Shown here one piece after another: positions 7,646 through 15,458 of a stretch of 64,000 nucleotides of DNA. Source of the stretch: Microbacterium sp. TNHR37B. Its GTDB lineage: Bacteria > Actinomycetota > Actinomycetes > Actinomycetales > Microbacteriaceae. The notes beneath the pieces are model-generated. The model was not told the origin of the DNA. It did not search any database and worked only from the letters and a program-made list of their open reading frames with translations. Location of the stretch: the NCBI RefSeq assembly GCF_001620065.1, contig NZ_LQGV01000003.1:62001-126000 (forward strand), given 5' to 3'. The first letter of the stretch is position 1. Every line of letters starts with the position of its first letter. The translations under genes were made by a program, and so were the position numbers.

Positions 7646-8388
7646 AACCGCTCCCGCCGCCGGTAGGCGAGGTCACGGATCTCCCGTCCCTTCGCGAGTC
7701 CCTTGCGCTCGAACGCGGTCATGACACGGCCCTCGAACCGGGGCGCCCACTCGCCGTCGAAGTCCGGCGCGAACTCCGACGCATCGGTGAAGACCTCCCG
7801 CATCTGCAGCGCGTACTCCTCCCAGTCGGTGGCGAGGCGAAGCACTCCCCCGTCCCGGAGAGCGCGGGAGGCGAGGGGAAGGAATGCCGGCGCGATGAGA
7901 CGCCGCTTGTTGTGCTTCGTCTTGTGCCACGGGTCGGGGAAGAAGACCCAGATCTCATCGACGGAGCCGTCCGGAAGGAGGTGCTCGAGCACCTCGGGCG
8001 CGTTGGCCTCGACGAGGCGCAGGTTCTCGAGCCCGGCACGAGCGGCATCGAGCATGGTGCGTGCAAGACCCGCACGGAACACCTCCACCGCCACGTGGTC
8101 CCGCTCCGGGTGGGTCGCGGCGGCGTGGACGATCGCGTGCCCTTGTCCGGAGCCGATCTCGACGATGAGCGGCGCGGTGCGGCCGAACACCTCGGCCGGG
8201 TCGATACCACTCCCCGGACGCACGCTGGTCGCCGCGGCATCGCGCTCGACCGTGAGCAGGTAGCGCGGAGCGAGTTCCGCCCAGCCCCGTTCCTGCGCAT
8301 CGCTCATCCGGCCGCTGCGGCGGACGAACGAGACCGGCTTGTCACGGAAACGGAGTTCGGAGGGCTCGTTCACTTCGGCATCGGACAC
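7642..8388 (-). CDS. trmB: tRNA (guanine-N7-)-methyltransferase
   Basis: A 248-aa Rossmann-fold methyltransferase that methylates G46 in the tRNA variable loop using S-adenosylmethionine. The SAM-binding motif VEIGSGQGHAIVHAA lies near residue 75. The family-specific segment VFFPDPWHKTKHNKRR (about 150-165) is diagnostic of TrmB. The length matches the family. The start is GTG at 8388, preceded by TAGCCT and a 6-base spacer, so the transcript is probably leaderless; that hexamer lies in the last codons of the DUF3097 gene upstream. The downstream CPBP-like gene overlaps by four bases. Confidence 0.95.
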   Translation of the reverse strand: MSDAEVNEPSELRFRDKPVSFVRRSGRMSDAQERGWAELAPRYLLTVERDAAATSVRPGSGIDPAEVFGRTAPLIVEIGSGQGHAIVHAAATHPERDHVAVEVFRAGLARTMLDAARAGLENLRLVEANAPEVLEHLLPDGSVDEIWVFFPDPWHKTKHNKRRLIAPAFLPLASRALRDGGVLRLATDWEEYALQMREVFTDASEFAPDFDGEWAPRFEGRVMTAFERKGLAKGREIRDLAYRRRERL

Positions 8389-8392
8389 CGGT

Positions 8393-9244
8393 TCAGGCTA
8401 CCGACCCGCTGTCCGCCGTGACGAAGTCGATGAGTTCCTCCACCCGTCCGAGAAGAGCGGGGTCGAGGTCGCGATAGGTCCGCACGGCCGCCAGAATGCG
8501 CTGCCAGTTGCGGGCGAGGTCCGCCGGCGAGTCGGCCGGCCAGCCGAGGGCGCGACTGACTCCGACCTTCCACTCGATCCCACGCGGGACGTCGGGCCAC
8601 CCAGAGATGCCGAGGGCGCGCGGTGTGACGCACTGCCACACGTCGACGTGCGGATGCCCGACGATCCTGACGAACCGACCGTGCGGACCGCGTCGCACCG
8701 CCTCAGCGAGCCGGGTCTCCTTGGAGCCCGGGACGAGGTGGTCCAGCAGCACGCCGTAGCGGCGCTGCGCGGAGGGCGGGTCGTCCCGCAGCACCTCCTC
8801 GAGGAGGTCCGCCCCCTGCAAGAACTCCACGACGACGCCTTCGATGCGCAAGTCGTCGCCCCACACCTTCTCCACGAGCTCCGCGTCGTGCTTGCCTTCG
8901 ACGAGGATGCGGGAGGCGCGCGCGACGCGTGCCCGCGCCTGCGGCGCCGCGAAAGAGCCCGACGCCGTGCGGGCGGGTCCCGAGGCCCGGGCAGCCGCGG
9001 GGGCGACGAGCTCCACCGCCTCGCCGTCGATGAGGAAACCCCCGCCAAGGGGGAAGAGACGACGGTTCCCCCGGCGATCCTCCAGTTCGATGAGGTTCGA
9101 CTGACGACCGACGACCGCGCCGCAGAAGCCGTCGGCGACCACCTCGACCACGAGGTCTCGTTGCGCCTCCACGCGGGGCATCGGTCGGCGTCCCACCTCA
9201 CGCCATCCCGGCGCCAGCACATCGCTTCCGTATCTGTCGTCCAT
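8393..9244 (-). CDS. DUF3097 family protein with Toprim-like core
   Basis: A 283-aa protein matching the actinobacterial DUF3097 family as I know it: an N-terminal beta-rich part (VVEVVADGFCGAVV, LIELEDRRG) and a central Toprim-like segment. RILVEGKHDAELVEKVWG supplies the conserved Glu and VLLDHLVPGSKE the acidic loop, as in primases and RNase M5. The C-terminal part is helical. Toprim-type proteins cleave or join nucleic acids, but the DUF3097 function is not established. GGAGGG lies upstream of the ATG, so it has a normal leader. It is followed four bases later by trmB, suggesting an RNA-related role by context only. Confidence 0.75.
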   Translation of the reverse strand: MDDRYGSDVLAPGWREVGRRPMPRVEAQRDLVVEVVADGFCGAVVGRQSNLIELEDRRGNRRLFPLGGGFLIDGEAVELVAPAAARASGPARTASGSFAAPQARARVARASRILVEGKHDAELVEKVWGDDLRIEGVVVEFLQGADLLEEVLRDDPPSAQRRYGVLLDHLVPGSKETRLAEAVRRGPHGRFVRIVGHPHVDVWQCVTPRALGISGWPDVPRGIEWKVGVSRALGWPADSPADLARNWQRILAAVRTYRDLDPALLGRVEELIDFVTADSGSVA

Positions 9245-9398
9245 GAACCCTCCGAAGCGGTGAGCCTAGTCGGCGGGCGCGTTCCCGAGCGGCAGACGCG
9301 CCCGAGCGCCGTCGGACGGGGCCGGCTCCGGCGCGAGACTCGGCGGATCCACAGGCGCGGCGGCCCGTCTCACCTTTCTCCACATGCCGTGCGGAGAA

Positions 9399-9417
9399 TA
9401 GACTCACCCAGGGTGAG
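9399..9417 (+). promoter_or_regulatory. -10 element overlapped by a 15-bp palindrome (tpm-pspA promoter)
   Basis: TAGACT (9399-9404) is a good actinobacterial -10 hexamer. It is overlapped by the perfect palindrome CTCACCCAGGGTGAG (9403-9417), which would cover the transcription start. The TPM-domain gene begins 29 bases further on behind GAGGAGG. The position is typical of a repressor operator. I do not recognise the motif, and it does not look like the ClgR site known for mycobacterial pspA. Confidence 0.5.
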
Positions 9418-9445
9418 CAGCACGCCCGGCGAGGAGGATTCACCG

Positions 9446-11389
9446 ATGCGATCGCGCAAGTCATCGGTGCTCATCGTGGTGCTCGCCCTGCTCGCGACGG
9501 TCCTGTTCGGCGCGGCCACCCCCGCCGCGGCGACTCCTCCGGTCTCCCTCGGATCCTCGCGGGTGCTCGACGACGCCGGCGTGCTCAGCGCATCCGAGGA
9601 GCGCGAGATCATCGCGCGCTCGAAGGCGCTGTCAGAGTCATCGCGGCTCGACCTGTGGGTCGTCTACGTCGACCGTTTCACCGACCCGTCCGACCCCTCC
9701 GAGTGGGGAACCCAGACGGCCCGGCTGAACGGCCTCGGCCTCAACCAGTACGTCCTCGTGGTCTCCACCGAGGGACGCACCTTCTACTTGGCCGGTCAGT
9801 CCGGGGGCCAGGTCAGCGACGACCAGCTCGCGCGCATCGAGCAGGATCGTGTCGGGCCCGCCCTCGGCAGCGACGGGTGGGTCGCCGGCGCGATCGCCGC
9901 GGCCGATGGCCTCGCCGCCGCACATGGCGGAGGCGGCGGTGTGAACCTCGGCGTGGTGCTGTTCGTGCTCCTGCTCGCCGCGATCCTGGGTGTGCTGGTC
10001 TGGCTGTTCGTGCGATCCCGCCGCCGCGCCAGTGGCGGTTCCGCTTCGGCCGTGCCGATCGAAGAGCTGGCTCGTCGCGCTGCCTCCGCGCTCGTCCAGA
10101 CCGACGACGCGGTCAAGACGAGCGAGCAAGAACTCGGGTTCGCCCGCGCACAGTTCGGCGATGACGCCGCGGCCGAGTTCGAAGCGACGATCGCTCAGGC
10201 CAAGGCCGATCTCGATGCCGCGTTCTCGCTGCAGCAGAAGCTCGACGATGACGTTCCCGATACCGACGACGAAGTGCGAGCCTGGAACACCCGGATCATC
10301 GAGCTCTGCACGCAGGCGAACAGCGCACTCGATGCGAAGGCCGCAGCCTTCGACGAACTGCGCAAGCTCGAGCAGAACGCCCCCGAGGCACTGACTCGCG
10401 TACAGGAGCTGCGCACCGAGATCGGCGGCCGGGCGCCCGAGACGACGGCGCAGCTGACCGCGCTGCGGCAGGAGTACGCGGCGGACGCCCTCGCCACGAT
10501 CGCCGACAACCCGGAGCAGATCGCTCAGCGGCTGGCCTTCGCCGATGAGCAGGTGGCGCGCGCCGAGGCGGCGATCGGCGCCGGCAAAGGCGGCGAGGCG
10601 GCCGTCGGCATCCGTGCGGCCGAGGAGGCCATCGGCCAAGCCCGCGCCCTCGAAGACGCGGTGGCCCGGATGAGCGGCGACCTGCGCGCCGCCGAGACCC
10701 AGGCTGCCGCTCTCCTCGCTGAGATCGACGGCGACCTCGCCGCCGCTGCCGCTCTTCCCGACGCGGATGGTCGCGTGACGGGAGTGGTCACCGCCACCCG
10801 TCAGCAGACCGACGCCGCACGGCCGCTGCTCACCGGCGCGGAGCGTGATCCGCTTCGCGCCCTCGACCTCCTCGAGCGGGCCAACACTCAGATCGACACG
10901 CTGCTCGCGGGCATTCGCGACGAGCAGGAACGGCAGAGGCGCGCCGCCCAGCAACTCGATCAGTTGCTCACGCATGCCCAGGCGCAGGTCTCCGCCGCGG
11001 AGGACTTCATCACGTCCCGCCGCGGCGCGGTCGGTGCCACCGCCCGTACCCGGCTCGCCGAGGCGGGAGCCTCCATCGTGCAGGCGCGACAGCTCGCCGC
11101 CACCGACCCGGCGCAGGCGCTGTCGGCCGCCCAACGCGCGAACGAGCTGGCATCGCAGGCGATCCGTCAGGCCCAGAACGACGTCGGAGCCTTCGGCGGA
11201 TCCGGTGGCGACAGCGGCAATGTCATGGGGGCGGTGCTGGGTGGCATCCTACTCAACTCGATGCTCGGCGGAGGCGGCCGGCGCAGTACCGGACCGACGA
11301 CGCGCTCCGGCGGCCGCGGAGGCGGCTTCAGCTCCGGCAGTTTCGGAGGCGGCGCCACCCGCACCCGACGGGGCGGAGGGAGATTCTGA
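9446..11389 (+). CDS. TPM-domain membrane protein with long coiled-coil and glycine-rich tail
   Basis: A 647-aa protein. It has a signal peptide (1 to about 28, cut near AAAT), a TPM domain (about 30-150, RVLDDAGVLSASEEREI), a glycine stretch, a membrane helix (about 166-189), a basic stop-transfer, and then about 390 residues of Ala/Glu/Gln-rich helices. A GGGRGGGF-type tail contains a short hydrophobic patch (VMGAVLGGILLNSMLGGGG). TPM domains sit outside the membrane in photosystem-repair and envelope proteins; the helical part is cytoplasmic. ATG 9446 follows GAGGAGG (9431-9437). PspA is the next gene, a pairing seen in other actinobacteria, pointing to envelope-stress work. The helical part and tail recur in the protein at 56687. 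Confidence 0.85.
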   Translation: MRSRKSSVLIVVLALLATVLFGAATPAAATPPVSLGSSRVLDDAGVLSASEEREIIARSKALSESSRLDLWVVYVDRFTDPSDPSEWGTQTARLNGLGLNQYVLVVSTEGRTFYLAGQSGGQVSDDQLARIEQDRVGPALGSDGWVAGAIAAADGLAAAHGGGGGVNLGVVLFVLLLAAILGVLVWLFVRSRRRASGGSASAVPIEELARRAASALVQTDDAVKTSEQELGFARAQFGDDAAAEFEATIAQAKADLDAAFSLQQKLDDDVPDTDDEVRAWNTRIIELCTQANSALDAKAAAFDELRKLEQNAPEALTRVQELRTEIGGRAPETTAQLTALRQEYAADALATIADNPEQIAQRLAFADEQVARAEAAIGAGKGGEAAVGIRAAEEAIGQARALEDAVARMSGDLRAAETQAAALLAEIDGDLAAAAALPDADGRVTGVVTATRQQTDAARPLLTGAERDPLRALDLLERANTQIDTLLAGIRDEQERQRRAAQQLDQLLTHAQAQVSAAEDFITSRRGAVGATARTRLAEAGASIVQARQLAATDPAQALSAAQRANELASQAIRQAQNDVGAFGGSGGDSGNVMGAVLGGILLNSMLGGGGRRSTGPTTRSGGRGGGFSSGSFGGGATRTRRGGGRF

Positions 11390-11470
11390 GCCGCACGACC
11401 GCCCCTTCACCCGCCGCTCCGCACAGATGACCCCACGACCACAGACCCTCGTGTGAGGAAAGGAAAACCG

Positions 11471-12208
11471 ATGGCAAAGCAGTCCATCTTCGGCCGCATC
11501 TCGACCCTTGTGAAGGCGAACATCAACGCCCTCATCGATTCCGCCGAAGACCCCCAGAAGATGCTCGACCAGCTCGTCCGGGACTTCACCAACAACATCG
11601 TCGATGCCGAATCGGCGATCGCCGAGACGATCGGGAACCTGCGCCTGCTCGAGCGTGACCACGCCGAGGACGTCAAGGCCGCTGCGGAGTGGGGCAACAA
11701 GGCTCTCGCCGCCAGCCGCAAGGCCGACGAGCTGCGCGCGGTCGGCAACACCGCTGACGCGGACAAGTTCGACAACCTCGCCAAGATCGCCCTGCAGCGC
11801 CAGATCAGCGAGGAGAACGAGGCGGCGGCCATCGCCCCCTCGATCGCCGCGCAGACCGAGGTCGTCGACAAGCTCAAGGACGGCCTCAATGGCATGAAGC
11901 AGAAGCTCGAGCAGCTGAAGTCGAAGCGGGCCGAGTTGGTCGCCCGCGCCAAGACCGCCGAGGCGCAGAACAAGGTGCACGACGCCGTCAAGTCGATCGA
12001 CGTGCTCGACCCGACGAGCGACCTGGGTCGCTTCGAGGACAAGGTGCGCCGCCAGGAGGCTCTCGCGGCCGGCAAGGCGGAGATCGCCGCCTCGTCGCTC
12101 GACGCCCAGTTCAACGAGCTGGAGGACATGGGAGAGCTGACCGAGGTCGAAGCGCGTCTGGCCGCGCTGAAGACCGGCGGCTCGAGCTCGGCCGCGATCG
12201 AGCAGTAA
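11471..12208 (+). CDS. pspA: PspA/IM30 family phage-shock protein
   Basis: A 245-aa, almost wholly alpha-helical protein of the PspA/IM30/ESCRT-III family. The N-terminus IFGRISTLVKANINALID is the amphipathic membrane-binding helix, followed by DPQKMLDQLVRDF and long coiled coils. PspA proteins assemble on stressed membranes and limit proton leakage. The ATG at 11471 was chosen because AGGAAAGGA precedes it and the family N-terminus is matched exactly; six further codons upstream are unlikely. It follows the TPM gene by 81 bases and ends at a strong terminator. The two probably form one operon controlled from the palindromic promoter at 9399. Confidence 0.92.
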   Translation: MAKQSIFGRISTLVKANINALIDSAEDPQKMLDQLVRDFTNNIVDAESAIAETIGNLRLLERDHAEDVKAAAEWGNKALAASRKADELRAVGNTADADKFDNLAKIALQRQISEENEAAAIAPSIAAQTEVVDKLKDGLNGMKQKLEQLKSKRAELVARAKTAEAQNKVHDAVKSIDVLDPTSDLGRFEDKVRRQEALAAGKAEIAASSLDAQFNELEDMGELTEVEARLAALKTGGSSSAAIEQ

Positions 12209-12214
12209 TCCGGT

Positions 12215-12257
12215 CGGCACAGCGCCGGGTGTCGTCCGCGACCCCGGCGCTGTGCCG
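12215..12257 (+). terminator. Terminator of the tpm-pspA operon
   Basis: A perfect 15-bp stem (CGGCACAGCGCCGGG at 12215-12229 with its complement at 12243-12257) closes a 13-base loop, seven bases after the pspA stop. The following TCTCTT is only mildly T-rich. Confidence 0.8.
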
Positions 12258-12352
12258 TCTCTTCCGCCGGACACCCTGGCCCGCCCGTCCCCGGCCCCAC
12301 CGGAGGTACGCCGACAGGCGTCGCCGTGACGGCGGAGGAGGAAGATGGGAGC

Positions 12353-13162
12353 ATGACCCGATTTCTCGTGGTGCCGCAATGGCAGGGATCGCCCGCGGCT
12401 CGAGCGATGCTGCTGGCCGAGGGCGCGGAGACAATCGCCGGTGACCTTCCCCGCGCCGGGCGCACTGCTGTCGAGGTCCCCGTGGAGGCAGGCGAGTCGC
12501 TGGAGACCGGCATCCGTCGCTTCAGCGCCCTGACACGCGTCCGCGACGCGATGTCCGAGGAGCTCGATGCATCGCCCGAACCCGCCGTCATCGTCGGCGG
12601 TGACTGCAGCGTCGCGGTGGCGGCGATCGCCCACGCTGCGGCCCGCCATCCCGGCCTCGCCGTGGTGTGGTTCGACGCTCACGGAGATCTCCACTCTCCC
12701 CAGACGAGCTCCTCGGGGGCGTTTGCCGGAATGGCGCTGCGCGCCGTGTTCGAGGAGGGCCCGTGGGGGTCGGCATCGGTGTCGGCGGATCGGGTCGTCC
12801 TGGCCGGAGCCCGCGAGTTCGACCCCGCGGAAGCAGACGTGCTGCGCTCCTCGGCCCTCGCTCACGTCCCGGTCGATGCGCTGGCCGAGCCGACGACGAT
12901 CGCGGACGCGGTGGCGGCCTCGGGGGCCGACGAGGTCTACGTGCACATCGACCTCGATGTGCTCGACCCCGCAGTCCTGGCCGGCGTCTCGCAGGCGATC
13001 CCGTTCGGCGCCCGCGGCGAAGACGTCGCCGGCGCGATCCGGGAGCTCCGCCGTCGCTTCCCCCTGGTGGGCTCCTCGATTTCCGGCTTCGCACCCGCGA
13101 CCCCAGAGGCCGCGGTGGACGACCTCGGCACCATCCTGCGCATCGTCGGGGCTCTCGCATGA
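12353..13162 (+). CDS. Arginase/ureohydrolase-fold protein
   Basis: A 269-aa protein of the arginase/agmatinase/formimidoylglutamase fold. The metal-binding stations are visible: GGDCS (about 81-85), WFDAHGDLHSP (about 106) and HIDLDVLDP (about 199). In characterised members the first station reads GGDHS and its His binds one manganese; here it is Cys, so the dinuclear site is altered or re-tuned. The remaining Asp/His ligands are intact. The substrate cannot be assigned; no arginine or histidine catabolic genes are nearby. ATG at 12353 is preceded by GAAGAT with a 6-base spacer, while a GGAGG further upstream is an alternative signal. The next gene overlaps by four bases. Confidence 0.75.
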   Translation: MTRFLVVPQWQGSPAARAMLLAEGAETIAGDLPRAGRTAVEVPVEAGESLETGIRRFSALTRVRDAMSEELDASPEPAVIVGGDCSVAVAAIAHAAARHPGLAVVWFDAHGDLHSPQTSSSGAFAGMALRAVFEEGPWGSASVSADRVVLAGAREFDPAEADVLRSSALAHVPVDALAEPTTIADAVAASGADEVYVHIDLDVLDPAVLAGVSQAIPFGARGEDVAGAIRELRRRFPLVGSSISGFAPATPEAAVDDLGTILRIVGALA

Positions 13163-13620
13163 TCGCCCGCCCCCCGGCCGGATGGCAGGAGAGGGCGCGG
13201 GCCGCCGTCGCGAGAGGCGAGCGCGGCGATCGCTGGATCCCGTCGGCGCTGCTGGACTCGCCGATCAGTCGTCTCGGCTACGCGTGGGGCACCGCCGTCG
13301 GATGGATCTGGGGCACGCTGTGGTCCACGGGCCGCGTGGAACGCCGACAGGGGCTGTGGGTGTTCCGCGGAATGCCCGCGTGGACCTTCGGACGGGGCGG
13401 TGTCTGCGTCGGCGGGTGCTTCCTCACCGGCAGCGGCGTGGTGACCGACGCCGTCTTGCGCCACGAGGCCGTGCATGCACGGCAATGGCGCCGCTACGGG
13501 TTCCTGATGCCGCTGCTGTATCTCCTCGCAGGGAGAGACCCTCTGACGAACCGCTTCGAGATCCTCGCCGGGCTCGAAGACGGCAACTACGTTCCGCGAG
13601 GAGTCAGTGCGCGGGAGTGA
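13159..13620 (+). CDS. Small HExxH-motif protein
   Basis: A 153-aa protein not recognised by name. It carries the zincin-like motif HEAVH (His102-Glu103-His106) followed by RQWRRYG and a possible third ligand Glu134 in NRFEILAGLE. The preceding part is tryptophan/glycine rich with weakly hydrophobic segments. The layout resembles minimal metallopeptidase-like domains, but substrate and activity are unknown. The start ATGA overlaps the stop of the arginase-fold gene, so the two are translationally coupled. Its 3' end overlaps the convergent SIP-domain gene by 17 bp. Database names mentioning Fe-S oxidoreductase for such proteins would not be supported by the sequence: only two Cys, no cluster motif. 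Confidence 0.65.
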   Translation: MIARPPAGWQERARAAVARGERGDRWIPSALLDSPISRLGYAWGTAVGWIWGTLWSTGRVERRQGLWVFRGMPAWTFGRGGVCVGGCFLTGSGVVTDAVLRHEAVHARQWRRYGFLMPLLYLLAGRDPLTNRFEILAGLEDGNYVPRGVSARE

Positions 13621-14071
13621 GGCCGAATCGCGGCGGAGTGTGGATGTCGGCGGGGTCGATCGCCCGCACCTCGGTGAGGTGGTCGACGATGTCTGCCGTA
13701 CCGAGGTAGCCGCCCAGCAGATGCACGTGGGTGGAGTGACCCGGCTCGCACAGCATCTCGTCTGCCCAGGCCGTCACGGCCCGTGCGAGCGCCTGTCCGG
13801 GTGCGCACCCCCGGCCGGTGCCCGGGGCGCCGGTGCGCCGCGACCGGTCGAGCCAGGTCACGATCATGCGCGCCGGGACGGGAAGCTCACCCATCCAGCT
13901 CTCGTCGGGAACCTCGATGAAGACGCGGCCCGTCGAGCACAGGGGAAGTGTCGCGATGAACGCCTGGAGCTCGGCCAACGAGTGCTCGTCTGCGGTGATC
14001 AGCTGCTGGGCGCGCGCGTGCTTGGAGGCGCGGCACGCGCGGGTGCTGTGATCGGTCGCGGGGAGGCTCAT
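13604..14071 (-). CDS. Stand-alone SIP (siderophore-interacting protein) C-terminal domain
   Basis: A 155-aa protein corresponding to the C-terminal NAD(P)H-binding half of siderophore-interacting flavoreductases: AQQLITADEHSLAELQAFIATLP, RVFIEVPDE, HVHLLGGYLGTADIVDHLTEV. The N-terminal FAD-binding barrel of a full SIP reductase is absent and is not encoded next door, so it cannot be a complete ferric-siderophore reductase alone. GGAGG (14076-14080) precedes ATG 14071; a longer frame to 14092 would run through the -10-like TATAGT (14081-14086). An iron-box-like site lies just upstream, suggesting repression by a DtxR/IdeR-type regulator when iron is plentiful. Confidence 0.75.
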   Translation of the reverse strand: MSLPATDHSTRACRASKHARAQQLITADEHSLAELQAFIATLPLCSTGRVFIEVPDESWMGELPVPARMIVTWLDRSRRTGAPGTGRGCAPGQALARAVTAWADEMLCEPGHSTHVHLLGGYLGTADIVDHLTEVRAIDPADIHTPPRFGLTPAH

Positions 14072-14093
14072 GACACCTCCACTATACGTCAAT

Positions 14094-14112
14094 GAAGGCG
14101 AGCCTTACCTCA
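14094..14112 (-). promoter_or_regulatory. DtxR/IdeR-type iron box upstream of the SIP-domain gene
   Basis: On the minus strand the site reads TGAGGTAAGGCTCGCCTTC. It matches the 19-bp consensus I know for DtxR/IdeR (TTAGGTTAGGCTAACCTAA) at 13 positions, including the AGGT...GCT...CCT core. It lies 22 bases before the SIP start, covering the stop codon of the upstream phosphatase gene and just upstream of a -10-like TATAGT. The right half is the weaker one. Confidence 0.55.
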
Positions 14113-14835
14113 GTCCTCGATGACGAGGATTCGGCGCAGGGCGTGCAGCTCCTCCTCGGAGACACCGTGGTGACGGAGGTAGCCGGCCGCTCCCCCGTAG
14201 CGCTGCCGCACGTGATCGAGGAGGCCCCGCATGACCGGTGCCGGGGAGCGGGTCGCGAGCGTCTCCAGGTTCCGCGCCTCGGGGTGGGTGCGGCGGAGGT
14301 AGGCCAGGACCATCGCGTTGCGCTCCGCGGGCAGCGCCGCCTCGGTGCGCGCGTAGTCCGCGATCACGTCGTCCTCGGCCACCCCGGCGGCGGCGAGCAC
14401 CAGCGCGACGCTCACCCCCGTCCGGTCCTTCCCCACACTGCAGTGCACGAGAACCGGGCCGTCGGCGATCACACGGCGGGCGACGCGGACGAGGGCGTCG
14501 CCGGAATCGTCCACGATCGTGCGGTACAGGGCGTCGAGGGTGACGTCGGCGCGGAAGAACGAGGCCACCGATCCAGCGAACAACGGCACACGGTCCACCA
14601 CGACATCCAGGCTGCGCAGGTCGGTGGGCTCGTAGGCCACCTCGGTGTCGTCGCGCAGATCGACGACCGTGCGAATGCGCAGCGCCCTGATCGCCTCGCG
14701 CCCCTCTGCGGTGACCCCGGCGAGGTTTCCCGAGCGGAACAGCACACCCGGACGCGTGCGACCGCCCTCCGCGACCAGTCCCCCGGTGTCGCGGAAGTTC
14801 AGCGCACCGGGGACGAGGTCCGGGGCCTCACGCAT
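14110..14835 (-). CDS. Tyrosine-protein phosphatase (dual-specificity-like)
   Basis: A 241-aa phosphatase of the bacterial tyrosine/phosphoinositide type (PtpB-like). The P-loop HCSVGKDRTGV gives C-x5-R with a Lys-Asp insertion typical of MptpB-type enzymes (HCxxGKDRTG). NFRDTGGL near the N-terminus and VVDLRDDTEV are also family segments. ATG 14835 was chosen because it overlaps the end of the AhpD-like gene by 8 bp and gives the normal family N-terminus; the frame extends further but without similarity. It is cytoplasmic, with no signal peptide visible. The substrate is unknown. Confidence 0.85.
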   Translation of the reverse strand: MREAPDLVPGALNFRDTGGLVAEGGRTRPGVLFRSGNLAGVTAEGREAIRALRIRTVVDLRDDTEVAYEPTDLRSLDVVVDRVPLFAGSVASFFRADVTLDALYRTIVDDSGDALVRVARRVIADGPVLVHCSVGKDRTGVSVALVLAAAGVAEDDVIADYARTEAALPAERNAMVLAYLRRTHPEARNLETLATRSPAPVMRGLLDHVRQRYGGAAGYLRHHGVSEEELHALRRILVIED

Positions 14836-15334
14836 CGCCGGAGCGCGCGCCGCGCGGCGGCACCGGATAGCGTCCCGCGATCGTGAGTCGATTGAACGCG
14901 TTGATGGAGATGAGGAGCCAACTGATCGCGACATACTCCTGCTCCGAGAGAATGCCTCCTACGCGGTCGTAGACCTCATCGGGGATGCCGTCCTCGTGGA
15001 TGAACACGTACCGCTCCGTGAGCTCGAACGCCGCGCGCTCCCGATCCGAGAACACGCCGGAGTCACGCCAGGCCGCCAGCTGCGTGAGCTCGTCGACCGT
15101 CACTCCCGCCGCGACGGCACGATCGCCGTGCACGCGCAGACAGTACGCACAGCCGTTGAGCTGAGAGGCATAGAGGAGCGTCAGCTCTTTGAGGCGATCC
15201 TCGATCCCGGCCTCGGCGGCGATCGTGCCGACCGTTCGCGCGAAAGTCTCCAGCGCGTCGTAGGCGGGTCGAGCGGAACGCGCGAGGTGGACGCGGCGCT
15301 CCGCGGGCGCGTCCGGGAGCGGTTCGTGGGTCAT
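14828..15334 (-). CDS. AhpD-like carboxymuconolactone decarboxylase family protein
   Basis: A 168-aa all-helical protein with the AhpD signature: CAYCLRVHGDRA carries the two redox cysteines and downstream His of alkylhydroperoxidase D-type enzymes, followed by LAAWRDSGVFSDRERAAFELTE. Family members reduce peroxides or act as peroxidase partners; those with E..CxxC..H are usually redox active. ATG 15334 is preceded by TAGGCT with a 6-base spacer, implying a leaderless transcript. It overlaps the phosphatase gene by 8 bp and probably shares its mRNA. Confidence 0.85.
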   Translation of the reverse strand: MTHEPLPDAPAERRVHLARSARPAYDALETFARTVGTIAAEAGIEDRLKELTLLYASQLNGCAYCLRVHGDRAVAAGVTVDELTQLAAWRDSGVFSDRERAAFELTERYVFIHEDGIPDEVYDRVGGILSEQEYVAISWLLISINAFNRLTIAGRYPVPPRGARSGDA

Positions 15335-15458
15335 GCGGCCAGCCTATGCCGACGCGCGATGGTCGCGGCGGGCGGCGCCCGGCCGCACGACAGGTCCCGA
15401 CGACAGAGCACGAACACGACCACCGCGAACACCGCCGCCGAAGTGGCACAATGACCGG

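Noticed and set aside
8339..9445. N-terminal extension of the TPM protein
   Set aside because: It lies opposite the DUF3097 gene and would bury the signal peptide; ATG 9446 has GAGGAGG and a clean signal sequence.
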